6,656 nucleotides of DNA from positions 1 to 6,656 of the forward strand of contig CATZIC010000077.1 in assembly GCA_958419945.1 (NCBI GenBank). Reading direction: 5' to 3'. Positions 1-5,126 of the stretch are shown piece after piece. This stretch comes from an uncultured Clostridia bacterium. GTDB lineage: Bacteria > Bacillota > Clostridia > Christensenellales > Borkfalkiaceae. The notes under the pieces were generated by a model, which was not told the DNA's origin, made no database searches, and worked only from the letters and a program-made list of their open reading frames with translations. The first letter of the stretch is position 1, and every line of letters starts with the position of its first letter. Made by a program: the position numbers and the translations under genes.

Positions 1-215
1 ATTTCCACGAAGACTGCGTTAATATAATAATGAAAGACCTTGTTAAACTTCTCGACCCGAAATACATCGAAGTTACAGGCAAGTTTTTGCCACGTGGAGG
101 AATCTCGATAGACCCTTATTGTAACTACGGAAAACAAGGAACCAAGTGGGAAAGCGTTGCTTGGGAACGCCTTAAAAATCACGATTTGTATCCCGAAAAA
201 GTTGACAACAGATAA
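1..215 (+). CDS. queF: NADPH-dependent 7-cyano-7-deazaguanine reductase QueF, C-terminal part (5' end outside window)
   Basis: QueF reduces preQ0 to preQ1 in the cytoplasm, a step of queuosine tRNA-modification synthesis. Only the last 70 residues are present; the first complete codon is at 3-5 and the stop TAA is at 213-215. Seen: the FHEDC stretch at the very start, which carries the His-Glu pair that binds substrate in this family, then PRGGISIDPYCNYG, the family's most conserved C-terminal block, and the ending HDLYPEKVDNR, which closely follows the single-domain (Bacillus-type) QueF terminus. The nucleophilic Cys and its Asp lie upstream of the window and cannot be checked. An ATG at 30 is internal and not a start. 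A terminator follows within 10 nt, so this is the last gene of its transcript. The family call is firm. Confidence 0.95.
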   Translation, partial: FHEDCVNIIMKDLVKLLDPKYIEVTGKFLPRGGISIDPYCNYGKQGTKWESVAWERLKNHDLYPEKVDNR

Positions 216-224
216 GTTACGCAT

Positions 225-252
225 AGCCGACGGATTTTTTGTCGGCTTTTTT
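225..252 (+). terminator. Intrinsic terminator after queF
   Basis: A perfect 7-bp stem AGCCGAC (225-231) / GTCGGCT (241-247) with a 9-nt T-rich loop is followed by five further Ts to 252. It begins 10 nt after the queF stop and separates queF from the B12 leader. Confidence 0.88.
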
Positions 253-324
253 ATGCTTTCATAATGGTAAATTGACGGATTTTACATAAATCGGTCGCAT
301 TTTGCCGGTTTAAAGTTTAACCTG

Positions 325-353
325 TTGACAATATCGAAAATTGGTGATACAAT
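325..353 (+). promoter_or_regulatory. SigA-type promoter with extended -10 for the cobalamin leader
   Basis: TTGACA (325-330) and TACAAT (348-353) are separated by exactly 17 nt. TG at 345-346, one base before the -10, makes an extended -10. Transcription should start near 360, about 24 nt before riboswitch helix P1. Just upstream, GGTTTAAA and TTTAACC (307-322) form an imperfect dyad of unknown meaning. Confidence 0.85.
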
Positions 354-383
354 TTCACCGTCAAGATATTTGACACCTTCATA

Positions 384-494
384 GCAAGCAGAGTCGGCCT
401 TTTAGGTCGGAGAGCAGGGGAAGGCGGTGTGAATCCGTCGCAACAGTCATTACCGTGTGCCTTTTTAAGCGAGTCGGGTAGCCTGCCTGTTTGC
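384..494 (+). ncRNA. Cobalamin riboswitch aptamer (compact form)
   Basis: The mRNA leader senses vitamin B12 and controls the lipoprotein and transporter genes that follow. Seen: closing helix P1 GCAAGCAG (384-391) with CTGTTTGC (487-494), 8 bp with one G-U; a P2 hairpin CGGCCT/AGGTCG (395-409); GCAGG (414-418) complementary to CCTGC (482-486); the core GGGGAA followed by helix GGCGG/CCGTC (423-427/435-439) around the conserved TGTGAAT loop; a P5-like ACA/TGT pair (443-445/456-458); and the classical 3' B12 box at 471-490, containing GAGTC and GCCTGCC. Only 12 nt lie between P5 and the B12 box, so the large peripheral domain of many adenosylcobalamin riboswitches is missing. Whether it prefers adenosyl- or methyl/hydroxo-cobalamin cannot be told by eye. 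The family is well supported by the B12 box and the core. Confidence 0.9.
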
Positions 495-498
495 GTAA

Positions 499-535
499 TA
501 AAACCTATCTGTGGGCAAAGGCGGAGAGGGTTTTA
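499..535 (+). promoter_or_regulatory. P13-like regulatory hairpin of the cobalamin riboswitch
   Basis: Five nt after P1, TAAAACCT (499-506) pairs with GGGTTTTA (528-535) and, after a bulged A507, TCT (508-510) pairs with AGA (525-527). This leaves the 14-nt loop GTGGGCAAAGGCGG (511-524). Position and form match the hairpin whose loop (L13) kisses loop L5 in cobalamin riboswitches: GCGG (521-524) can pair with CCGT (453-456) in the L5 region. The same loop is complementary to the terminators downstream. The hairpin is visible; the kissing contact is inferred. Confidence 0.6.
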
Positions 536-561
536 CCACAACTATTCGTTGTGGGTTTTTT
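536..561 (+). terminator. Riboswitch terminator 1 (first of a tandem pair)
   Basis: Perfect 7-bp stem CCACAAC (536-542) / GTTGTGG (548-554), loop TATTC, then G and six Ts to 561. It starts on the base after the P13-like hairpin. CCACA (536-540) could instead pair with TGTGG (510-514) upstream, which would open it. Confidence 0.85.
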
Positions 562-562
562 G

Positions 563-590
563 GTTTCCCTTTGCAGGGAAACTTTTTTTT
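563..590 (+). terminator. Riboswitch terminator 2 (second of a tandem pair)
   Basis: Perfect 8-bp stem GTTTCCCT (563-570) / AGGGAAAC (575-582) with a 4-nt loop and a run of eight Ts (583-590), one base after the T-run of terminator 1. CCTTTGC (568-574), covering the 5' arm end and the loop, is a perfect 7-nt complement of GCAAAGG (515-521) in the P13-like loop. The lipoprotein ribosome site follows at 605. Confidence 0.88.
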
Positions 591-615
591 GCAAAAAAAT
601 ATTTGGAGGCTTTTT

Positions 616-1062
616 ATGAAAAAACTACTAACCATTTTCCTGGCTATTATGGTTGTATTCTCCTTGGTCGCTTGCACACCTAAGCAGGTTGACGAAGAAG
701 GGACTATAACCGTAGTCGTAATGCAGGAAACACCGCTCACCTATTCGGTTAAGCTTGAGGAAGTCGATTTATCCGAGGGCGCGCTTTCCGTTCTTAAATA
801 TTTGAATACGGAAAAGGGTATGCCGCTTGAATACTCGACTAGTGAATACGGCGCAATGATCAATAAAATCGGCGGTATTACCGCAGATAATAAGACGGGT
901 TTTATAAGCGTGTTTACAAGCGTTGAAAAGGATTGGGACGTTACTGAATACTGTCAGACAAGAGAGTACGAAGGCGTAACGGTTAAAAGTTCCGCTGTCG
1001 GCGTATCTTCTATGTCCGTAGTAAAAGGAATGGTAATTTATTTTTGTTACATTGCTTTATAG
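616..1062 (+). CDS. DUF4430 / transcobalamin-like lipoprotein, probable B12-uptake accessory
   Basis: A 148-residue exported lipoprotein, probably a cell-surface corrinoid-binding partner of the S component encoded next. Seen: basic start MKK, hydrophobic segment 4-19 and lipobox LVAC with Cys20 as the lipidation site. The mature part has a beta-strand start (GTITVVV), a helix-like stretch (EGALSVLKYLNTEKG), then SEYGAMINKIGGI and a hydrophobic last strand. This order matches DUF4430, the small beta-rich domain related to the C-terminal domain of transcobalamin. The start at 616 is chosen because GGAGG (605-609) lies 6 nt upstream and the signal peptide begins there; an in-frame GTG at 511 would put the P13-like hairpin and both terminators inside the gene. 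It lies directly behind the cobalamin riboswitch. The lipoprotein call is firm, the DUF4430 call is likely, and B12 binding is inferred from family and context. Confidence 0.82.
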   Translation: MKKLLTIFLAIMVVFSLVACTPKQVDEEGTITVVVMQETPLTYSVKLEEVDLSEGALSVLKYLNTEKGMPLEYSTSEYGAMINKIGGITADNKTGFISVFTSVEKDWDVTEYCQTREYEGVTVKSSAVGVSSMSVVKGMVIYFCYIAL

Positions 1063-1069
1063 GAAATAG

Positions 1070-1591
1070 ATGAAAGGATTTACGGCAAAAAAAATCGCGG
1101 CGCTTGCGGTTATGACTGCACTTTTAGTTTGTGGAAAGCTCGTTCTCGATTTTATCCCGAACGTTGAAGTCGTAACCCTGTTTTGTGCGCTGTTCGGCTA
1201 TACTTTCGGACTTTGGGCAATGATACCGGCCGTGATTTTTTGTCTGATTTCCGGTGCGTATTGGGGCTACAATATTTGGGTAGTAACATATCTTATCCAT
1301 TTTAACGCCATAGTCGTAGTGTTTTATCTGCTGTCTTTAAAAAGACTGAATAAGCCTTATATTACAGCGCCGATAATTGCGCTTATGACCTTTGGTTTCG
1401 GCCTATTGGACGCCTTTTTTGTAACAATACTCAGCGGTTTCGATAACTTTTTTTACAGATTTGGTTTTTACTACGGAAACGGAATTATATTTGTTGTCGT
1501 ACACGTAGTTTCAAACACAATAATATTTGCTTTGATTTTTAAAATACTTGCTAAGTTGCTTTTGAAAATCAAGCAATCACTAAAAATATAA
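1070..1591 (+). CDS. ECF transporter S component, probable vitamin B12 (corrinoid) uptake protein
   Basis: A 173-residue integral membrane protein with about six hydrophobic segments (roughly 9-28, 33-50, 51-68, 71-90, 97-120, 136-163) and a basic C-terminus (KLLLKIKQSLKI), the size and shape of substrate-binding S components of energy-coupling factor transporters. A13-VMT-A17 in the first segment matches the AxxxA contact motif used by S components to dock onto EcfT. The start ATG is 7 nt after the lipoprotein stop; its ribosome site AGGA (1061-1064) overlaps that stop (1060-1062), so translation is probably coupled. The cobalamin riboswitch and the DUF4430 partner point to corrinoid as substrate, as in the CblT/CbrT groups, but which subgroup it belongs to cannot be settled by eye. 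No EcfA/EcfT gene is present here, so it probably shares a module encoded elsewhere. Confidence 0.82.
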   Translation: MKGFTAKKIAALAVMTALLVCGKLVLDFIPNVEVVTLFCALFGYTFGLWAMIPAVIFCLISGAYWGYNIWVVTYLIHFNAIVVVFYLLSLKRLNKPYITAPIIALMTFGFGLLDAFFVTILSGFDNFFYRFGFYYGNGIIFVVVHVVSNTIIFALIFKILAKLLLKIKQSLKI

Positions 1592-1592
1592 T

Positions 1593-1617
1593 GGCAGCCC
1601 GTTTATGGGCTGCCTTT
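1593..1617 (+). terminator. Intrinsic terminator after the B12 uptake genes
   Basis: A perfect 8-bp GC-rich stem GGCAGCCC (1593-1600) / GGGCTGCC (1607-1614) with a 6-nt loop begins one base after the S-component stop. Only three Ts follow directly, then AAGTTT, so termination may be incomplete. Confidence 0.75.
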
Positions 1618-1642
1618 AAGTTTAGACATAAATATAAAAATG

Positions 1643-1680
1643 TAAAATGCGGTATTCAATTGACAAAGTGCCGCAATTTT
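1643..1680 (+). repeat. Inverted repeat enclosing the -35 element
   Basis: TGCGGTA (1648-1654) and TGCCGCA (1669-1675) are inverted repeats with one G-U type mismatch. They are flanked by A-rich (1643-1647) and T-rich (1677-1680) ends that extend the symmetry, and the TTGACA at 1660-1665 lies in the loop. It could be an operator, or a backup terminator for the S-component transcript because Ts follow the right arm. The symmetry is seen; the role is unknown. Confidence 0.45.
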
Positions 1681-1688
1681 TATATAAT
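1660..1688 (+). promoter_or_regulatory. Perfect-consensus SigA promoter on the plus strand
   Basis: TTGACA (1660-1665), 17-nt spacer, TATAAT (1683-1688): both hexamers are identical to consensus. The start should be near 1695. No well-placed gene follows within 200 nt; the next things are a structured stretch, a terminator and an antisense tRNA. It may serve a small RNA, or polA through a 250-nt leader. Confidence 0.8.
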
Positions 1689-1694
1689 AAGTTA

Positions 1695-1780
1695 AATGGT
1701 TTTAGTTGTGTTTAGTCAGTCGATGATTAATACTGCAACTTATGGAAAAAAGAAAAAATCCGTTATAAAAACGGATTTTT
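1695..1780 (+). ncRNA. Candidate small RNA (promoter-hairpin-terminator unit), unidentified
   Basis: The stretch of about 85 nt starts 7 nt after a perfect -10 and ends at an intrinsic hairpin. Its 5' half can fold as an outer stem AGTTG (1704-1708) / CAACT (1736-1740) enclosing an inner stem TTAGTC (1712-1717) / GATTAA (1725-1730, one G-U) with a 7-nt loop. A purine-rich single-stranded stretch (TATGGAAAAAAGA, 1741-1753) and the terminator follow. No ribosome site precedes any ATG in it. I do not recognise it as a known RNA family. It could equally be the attenuated 5' leader of polA. The architecture is seen; its existence as a transcript is inferred. Confidence 0.4.
1753..1780. terminator. 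Bidirectional terminator between candidate sRNA and tRNA-Leu
   Basis: AAAAATCCGTT (1754-1764) and AACGGATTTTT (1770-1780) form a perfect 11-bp stem with a 5-nt loop. Read on the plus strand it ends in five Ts. Read on the minus strand it ends in six Ts (1758-1753) directly after the tRNA, and its first base overlaps the last A of the encoded CCA. It can therefore stop both converging transcripts. Confidence 0.8.
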
Positions 1781-1866
1781 GGTGCCGCTGGCCGGACTCG
1801 AACCGGCACGCTTTTGAGGGCGAGGGATTTTAAGTCCCTTGCGTCTGCCTATTCCGCCACAGCGGC
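1780..1866 (-). tRNA. tRNA-Leu(UAA), CCA encoded
   Basis: On the minus strand, an 87-nt class II tRNA including CCA. Acceptor GCCGCTG (1866-1860) pairs perfectly with CAGCGGC (1790-1784), with discriminator A at 1783 and CCA at 1782-1780. The anticodon stem AGGGA/TCCCT (1839-1835/1827-1823) has loop CTTAAAA and anticodon TAA at 1832-1830, reading UUA leucine codons. There is a 15-nt variable arm (1822-1808) with a CGC/GCG stem, and a T arm GCCGG/CCGGC with loop TTCGAGT. The long variable arm and the A discriminator both fit leucine. It is transcribed against the surrounding genes from its own promoter. Confidence 0.97.
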
Positions 1867-1887
1867 TCGCTTTTTAAATGCTCATAT

Positions 1888-1916
1888 ATAATAACATAAA
1901 AGGATTATAAAATCAA
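1888..1916 (-). promoter_or_regulatory. Promoter of tRNA-Leu (minus strand)
   Basis: On the minus strand, TTGATT (1916-1911) and TATTAT (1893-1888) are 17 nt apart. The start should be near 1881, about 15 nt before the tRNA 5' end. The same AT-rich bases also contain a plus-strand TATAAT (1887-1892) without a good -35, which may be a weak polA promoter. Confidence 0.65.
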
Positions 1917-1943
1917 GGGATTTATTTTAATATTTTTAAAAAA

Positions 1944-4499
1944 ATGGACAAATTTGTTTTAATTGACGGTAACAGTTTAATAAATAGGGCCTTTTACGCC
2001 ACTCCGCCCATGCAGGCAAGGGACGGAACACCTACGAATGCGGTTTTTGCGTTCATGAATATGCTCATAAAAATAATAGGCGAAGTAACGCCAAAGTATT
2101 TACTTGTGGCGTTCGACAGAAAGGAACCTACTTTCCGTCATAAAATGTTTGCGGAATATAAGGGGACGAGAAAGCCTATGCCGGACGATCTTGCCGTGCA
2201 GATACCGCTTTTGAAAACCGTGCTTGACGCCATCAACGTAAGCCACTTTGAGCTTGCCGGAATAGAGGCAGACGATATTATAGGAACTTTAGCAAAAAGG
2301 TGTCCTTATGATACGATAATTTATACCGGTGATAAGGATAGTTTTCAGTTGGTGGATAATACGACTTCGGTGTATTTTACCAAACGTGGAATATCGGATA
2401 CCGAGCAGTATACCGCCGAAAACTTTAAAGAAAAAGTAGGTATCGATCCCATAAATATAATCGACCTGAAAGCGCTTATGGGGGATAGTTCGGATAACAT
2501 ACCTGGCGTTAAAGGGGTTGGCGAAAAGACTGCGCTAAACCTTATACAAGAATATACGACTATTGAAAATCTTTACGACCATATAGAAGAAATAAAGGGT
2601 AAACTTAAAGATAAACTGATAGAAGGGACGGACTCTTCCAAAATGTCGAAAACACTTGCAACGATAAATACGCAAGTTGATATTCCTATAAGTATTGAAG
2701 ATTGCGTTTACGATTTTCCATTCACTAATTCAGCTAAAGAAACTTTTATAAAACTTGGCTTTGTAAACATTTTGAAAAAGCAGGAATTGTTTACGGAAGA
2801 ATCAAAAATCGCTATTCCCGATACCGAACACGGCAATGTCACGGTTGAGAAAATTGCTTCGAAAGAACAAATTACGCCGTTCATAAATTCAAACAAATTT
2901 TCGCTTATAATCGGCGATTTTGTAAGTTTTTACAATTTTATCGATACCGAGTGTCAACTCTCTGTTAAGGAATCTTTTTTCGACGAAGGGTTTGATTATT
3001 CCGAGGCAATACTTTGCTTAAAACCGATTTTGGAAAACCCTGAAAACACGATAATCGTCTATCGCAAAAATCAACTTCTACATCAGCTTAACACATACGG
3101 AATATTCCCGAAATGTAAGTTTGAAGACGTGTCCATACAAAAATATTTGGTTGACTATACAGGTAAGGACGAGGAACTTTCAAACGTTTTTTCATTAAAC
3201 AATCTCGATCAAAAAACGCCGTCATACTCTCTATCCATTCTCTATAATAAGTACGATAGCATGATGACGGAAGAAGAAAAGAAGATCTATAACGAAATAG
3301 AAATGCCTCTTTCCAGAGTGCTTTTCGATATGGAAAACACCGGCTTTAAGGTAGATATAGAAGCATTGGAAAAAATGTCCGCGGAATACAAAATTCAACT
3401 TGAAAACACTGCGGAAAAAATTTACGATTTAGCAGGTGAAAGGTTTAATATAAATTCAACTAAACAACTTGCGGAAATACTTTTCGTGAAACTGAATTTA
3501 AACCACGGCAAAAAGACGAAATCGGGATTTTCCACAAATTCGGAAGTATTGGAAGATCTTATCGATTCGCACGAAATAATTCCGCTGATATTAAAATACA
3601 GAAGAATTGCCAAGCTAAATTCCACTTATATTGACGGTTTCAGGGGGCTTATAGATAAGAAAACTGGGCTTGTTCACACCACTTTTAATCAGGTACAGAC
3701 TGCGACCGGAAGGCTTTCCTCTCGTGAACCGAATCTTCAGAATATTCCCGTAAGAGACGAAGAAGGCAAAGAAATACGTAGGCTTTTCAGCGCAAGAAGC
3801 GACGACAGGGTGTTAATCGACGCCGATTATTCTCAGATAGAATTAAGGCTTTTGGCGGCGTTTTCCGGCTGTAAACCGCTTATAGAGGCGTTTTCTGCCG
3901 AAAAAGATATTCATACGGCAACTGCTTCAATGGTTTTCGGTGTTCCGATTGATAAGGTTGATTCTTCCATGCGCAGAAGCGCAAAAGCGGTAAATTTCGG
4001 CATAGTTTACGGAATAAGCGACTTCGGCCTCGCCAAAAACCTTAAAATTTCACCTAAAGTCGCGGGCGGATATATCAAAAAGTATTTCGAGCTTTATCCC
4101 GAAGTTAAAGAATATATGGCAAAGAACGTCGAGGACGCTAAAAAGACGGGCTATGCGCTCAGTTTGTTCGGAAGAAAACGTTATATAAGGGAACTTAGTT
4201 CACCAAACTATAACGTGCGTTCATTTGGGGAAAGGGCGGCTATGAATATGCCTTTGCAGGGTTCTGCTGCGGACATTATGACGCTTGCAATGATAAACGT
4301 TTATAAAAGGCTTAAAGATGGTAATTTTAAGTCAAAACTCATCCTGCAGGTTCACGACGAACTTATTATAGACGCTTATCTTGACGAGGCGGAAGAGGTT
4401 AAAAAACTTCTCGTGGAAGAAATGGAAAACGCCGTTAAACTTGCGGTTCCATTAACCGTTTCTGTTTCGGTTGCGAAATCTTGGTATGACGCAAAATAG
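1944..4499 (+). CDS. polA: DNA polymerase I
   Basis: Family A polymerase for Okazaki-fragment maturation and gap filling in repair; 851 residues, a usual length. The 5' nuclease domain (about 1-290) has metal-ligand acids at D8, D58, E108/D110/D111, D130/D132 and D181/D184, plus the helix-hairpin-helix GVKGVGEKTA. The 3'-5' exonuclease domain (about 300-450) looks degenerate: the Exo II position reads NQLLHQL without Asp and no Exo III YxxxD is seen. A DTE triplet at 334-336 does not align with Exo I. The polymerase domain (about 452-851) is intact: TGRLSSREPNLQNIP, motif A DYSQIE (D628), O-helix RRSAKAVNFGIVYG (677-690, F685 at the ddNTP-discriminating position) and motif C HDE (804-806). 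The start matches the family N-terminus, but no ribosome site is placed before it; AAGGGA at 1914-1919 is 24 nt away. It heads the coaE operon, 21 nt upstream. Confidence 0.97.
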   Translation: MDKFVLIDGNSLINRAFYATPPMQARDGTPTNAVFAFMNMLIKIIGEVTPKYLLVAFDRKEPTFRHKMFAEYKGTRKPMPDDLAVQIPLLKTVLDAINVSHFELAGIEADDIIGTLAKRCPYDTIIYTGDKDSFQLVDNTTSVYFTKRGISDTEQYTAENFKEKVGIDPINIIDLKALMGDSSDNIPGVKGVGEKTALNLIQEYTTIENLYDHIEEIKGKLKDKLIEGTDSSKMSKTLATINTQVDIPISIEDCVYDFPFTNSAKETFIKLGFVNILKKQELFTEESKIAIPDTEHGNVTVEKIASKEQITPFINSNKFSLIIGDFVSFYNFIDTECQLSVKESFFDEGFDYSEAILCLKPILENPENTIIVYRKNQLLHQLNTYGIFPKCKFEDVSIQKYLVDYTGKDEELSNVFSLNNLDQKTPSYSLSILYNKYDSMMTEEEKKIYNEIEMPLSRVLFDMENTGFKVDIEALEKMSAEYKIQLENTAEKIYDLAGERFNINSTKQLAEILFVKLNLNHGKKTKSGFSTNSEVLEDLIDSHEIIPLILKYRRIAKLNSTYIDGFRGLIDKKTGLVHTTFNQVQTATGRLSSREPNLQNIPVRDEEGKEIRRLFSARSDDRVLIDADYSQIELRLLAAFSGCKPLIEAFSAEKDIHTATASMVFGVPIDKVDSSMRRSAKAVNFGIVYGISDFGLAKNLKISPKVAGGYIKKYFELYPEVKEYMAKNVEDAKKTGYALSLFGRKRYIRELSSPNYNVRSFGERAAMNMPLQGSAADIMTLAMINVYKRLKDGNFKSKLILQVHDELIIDAYLDEAEEVKKLLVEEMENAVKLAVPLTVSVSVAKSWYDAK

Positions 4500-4520
4500 C
4501 ATATATTCGGAGTTTTTACT

Positions 4521-5126
4521 ATGATGAAAGTTGCAATAACAGGCGGAATAGCAAGCGGAAAATCTACGGTTTCCGAAATTTTGAGAAGTCTTGGCTATAC
4601 CGTTTACGACGCCGATAAAATATATGCCGACCTTATAAAGAATGAAGAAACGGTTAAAAAAGTTTCTTCTTTGGTCGGCGTTGAACCTGTACTTTTAGAT
4701 GGAAAGATTACCCTTGACAGGAAAGGGGTTTCCGAAAAAGTCTTTTCCGATAAAGTTCTTTTGAAAAAGTTAAACGAGTACACGCACAAACTTGTATACG
4801 AAAAAATCGAAGAGATATTTAAAGGCTGTAACCAAAAGTTGGTGTTTTTCGAAATTCCATTACTTTTTGAAAGCGGCGGTGAAACTTTATTTGATAGGGT
4901 TATCGTTGTAACAAGAGATAAAGCCACAAGAATTAACGCTTTGATTAAAAGAAACGGTTTTACCGAAAAACAAGCGGTAGAAAGAATTTATAATCAAATA
5001 GACTATGATAATTTTGACCTTACTAAGCATACTGTAATACGTAACGACGGTGATATTGCCGAACTTACGGTTAAGGTAAAAGATGTCCTCAGTTTATTTG
5101 AATCGAAAACTAATCAGAATTTTTGA
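4521..5126 (+). CDS. coaE: Dephospho-CoA kinase
   Basis: Phosphorylates dephospho-CoA at the ribose 3'-hydroxyl with ATP, the last step of coenzyme A synthesis, in the cytoplasm. The protein has 201 residues, the usual size. Seen: P-loop GGIASGKST (8-16), the YDADKI segment after strand 2 with the conserved acidic pair, EIPLLFESGG (the family's PLLFE motif), the lid-type stretch LIKRNGFTEKQAVERIYNQ with its Arg residues and Gln, and VIRNDG near the end. GGAG (4509-4512) lies 8 nt before the first of two consecutive ATGs, so the upstream one is taken as start. It ends in TGA. The last 44 nt overlap the lytic transglycosylase gene in another frame, which suggests translational coupling. It follows polA, a frequent neighbour in Gram-positive bacteria. 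Confidence 0.96.
   Translation: MMKVAITGGIASGKSTVSEILRSLGYTVYDADKIYADLIKNEETVKKVSSLVGVEPVLLDGKITLDRKGVSEKVFSDKVLLKKLNEYTHKLVYEKIEEIFKGCNQKLVFFEIPLLFESGGETLFDRVIVVTRDKATRINALIKRNGFTEKQAVERIYNQIDYDNFDLTKHTVIRNDGDIAELTVKVKDVLSLFESKTNQNF

Noticed and set aside
253..324. Possible coding or RNA gene between the queF terminator and the B12 promoter.
   Set aside because: AT-rich spacer without start codon plus ribosome site; only a weak dyad at 307-322 is visible.
511..615. Longer start (GTG 511) for the lipoprotein.
   Set aside because: It would translate the P13-like hairpin and both terminators; the signal peptide and GGAGG fit the ATG at 616.
429..683. Plus-strand frame from GTG 429.
   Set aside because: It lies in the riboswitch core and terminators, has no ribosome site, and ends inside the lipoprotein gene in another frame.
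465..740. Minus-strand frame across the riboswitch and lipoprotein start.
   Set aside because: It is antisense to a well-supported leader and gene, with no recognisable domain or ribosome site.
1696..1833. A 45-codon plus-strand frame starting at ATG 1696.
   Set aside because: It would be essentially leaderless relative to the predicted start, has no ribosome site, and reads through the terminator into the antisense of tRNA-Leu; its C-terminal half is simply translated tRNA complement.
2943..2951. DTE triplet in PolA as an intact Exo I motif.
   Set aside because: It falls about 20 residues after the strand where Exo I should lie, and the partner acids of Exo II and III are not seen.
4604..4927. 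Minus-strand 107-residue frame inside coaE.
   Set aside because: It is a shadow of coaE codons, with Ser/Phe/Thr-rich composition typical of antisense frames and no motif. The minus-strand frames inside polA, dtd and the QueG-like gene were dismissed for the same reason.
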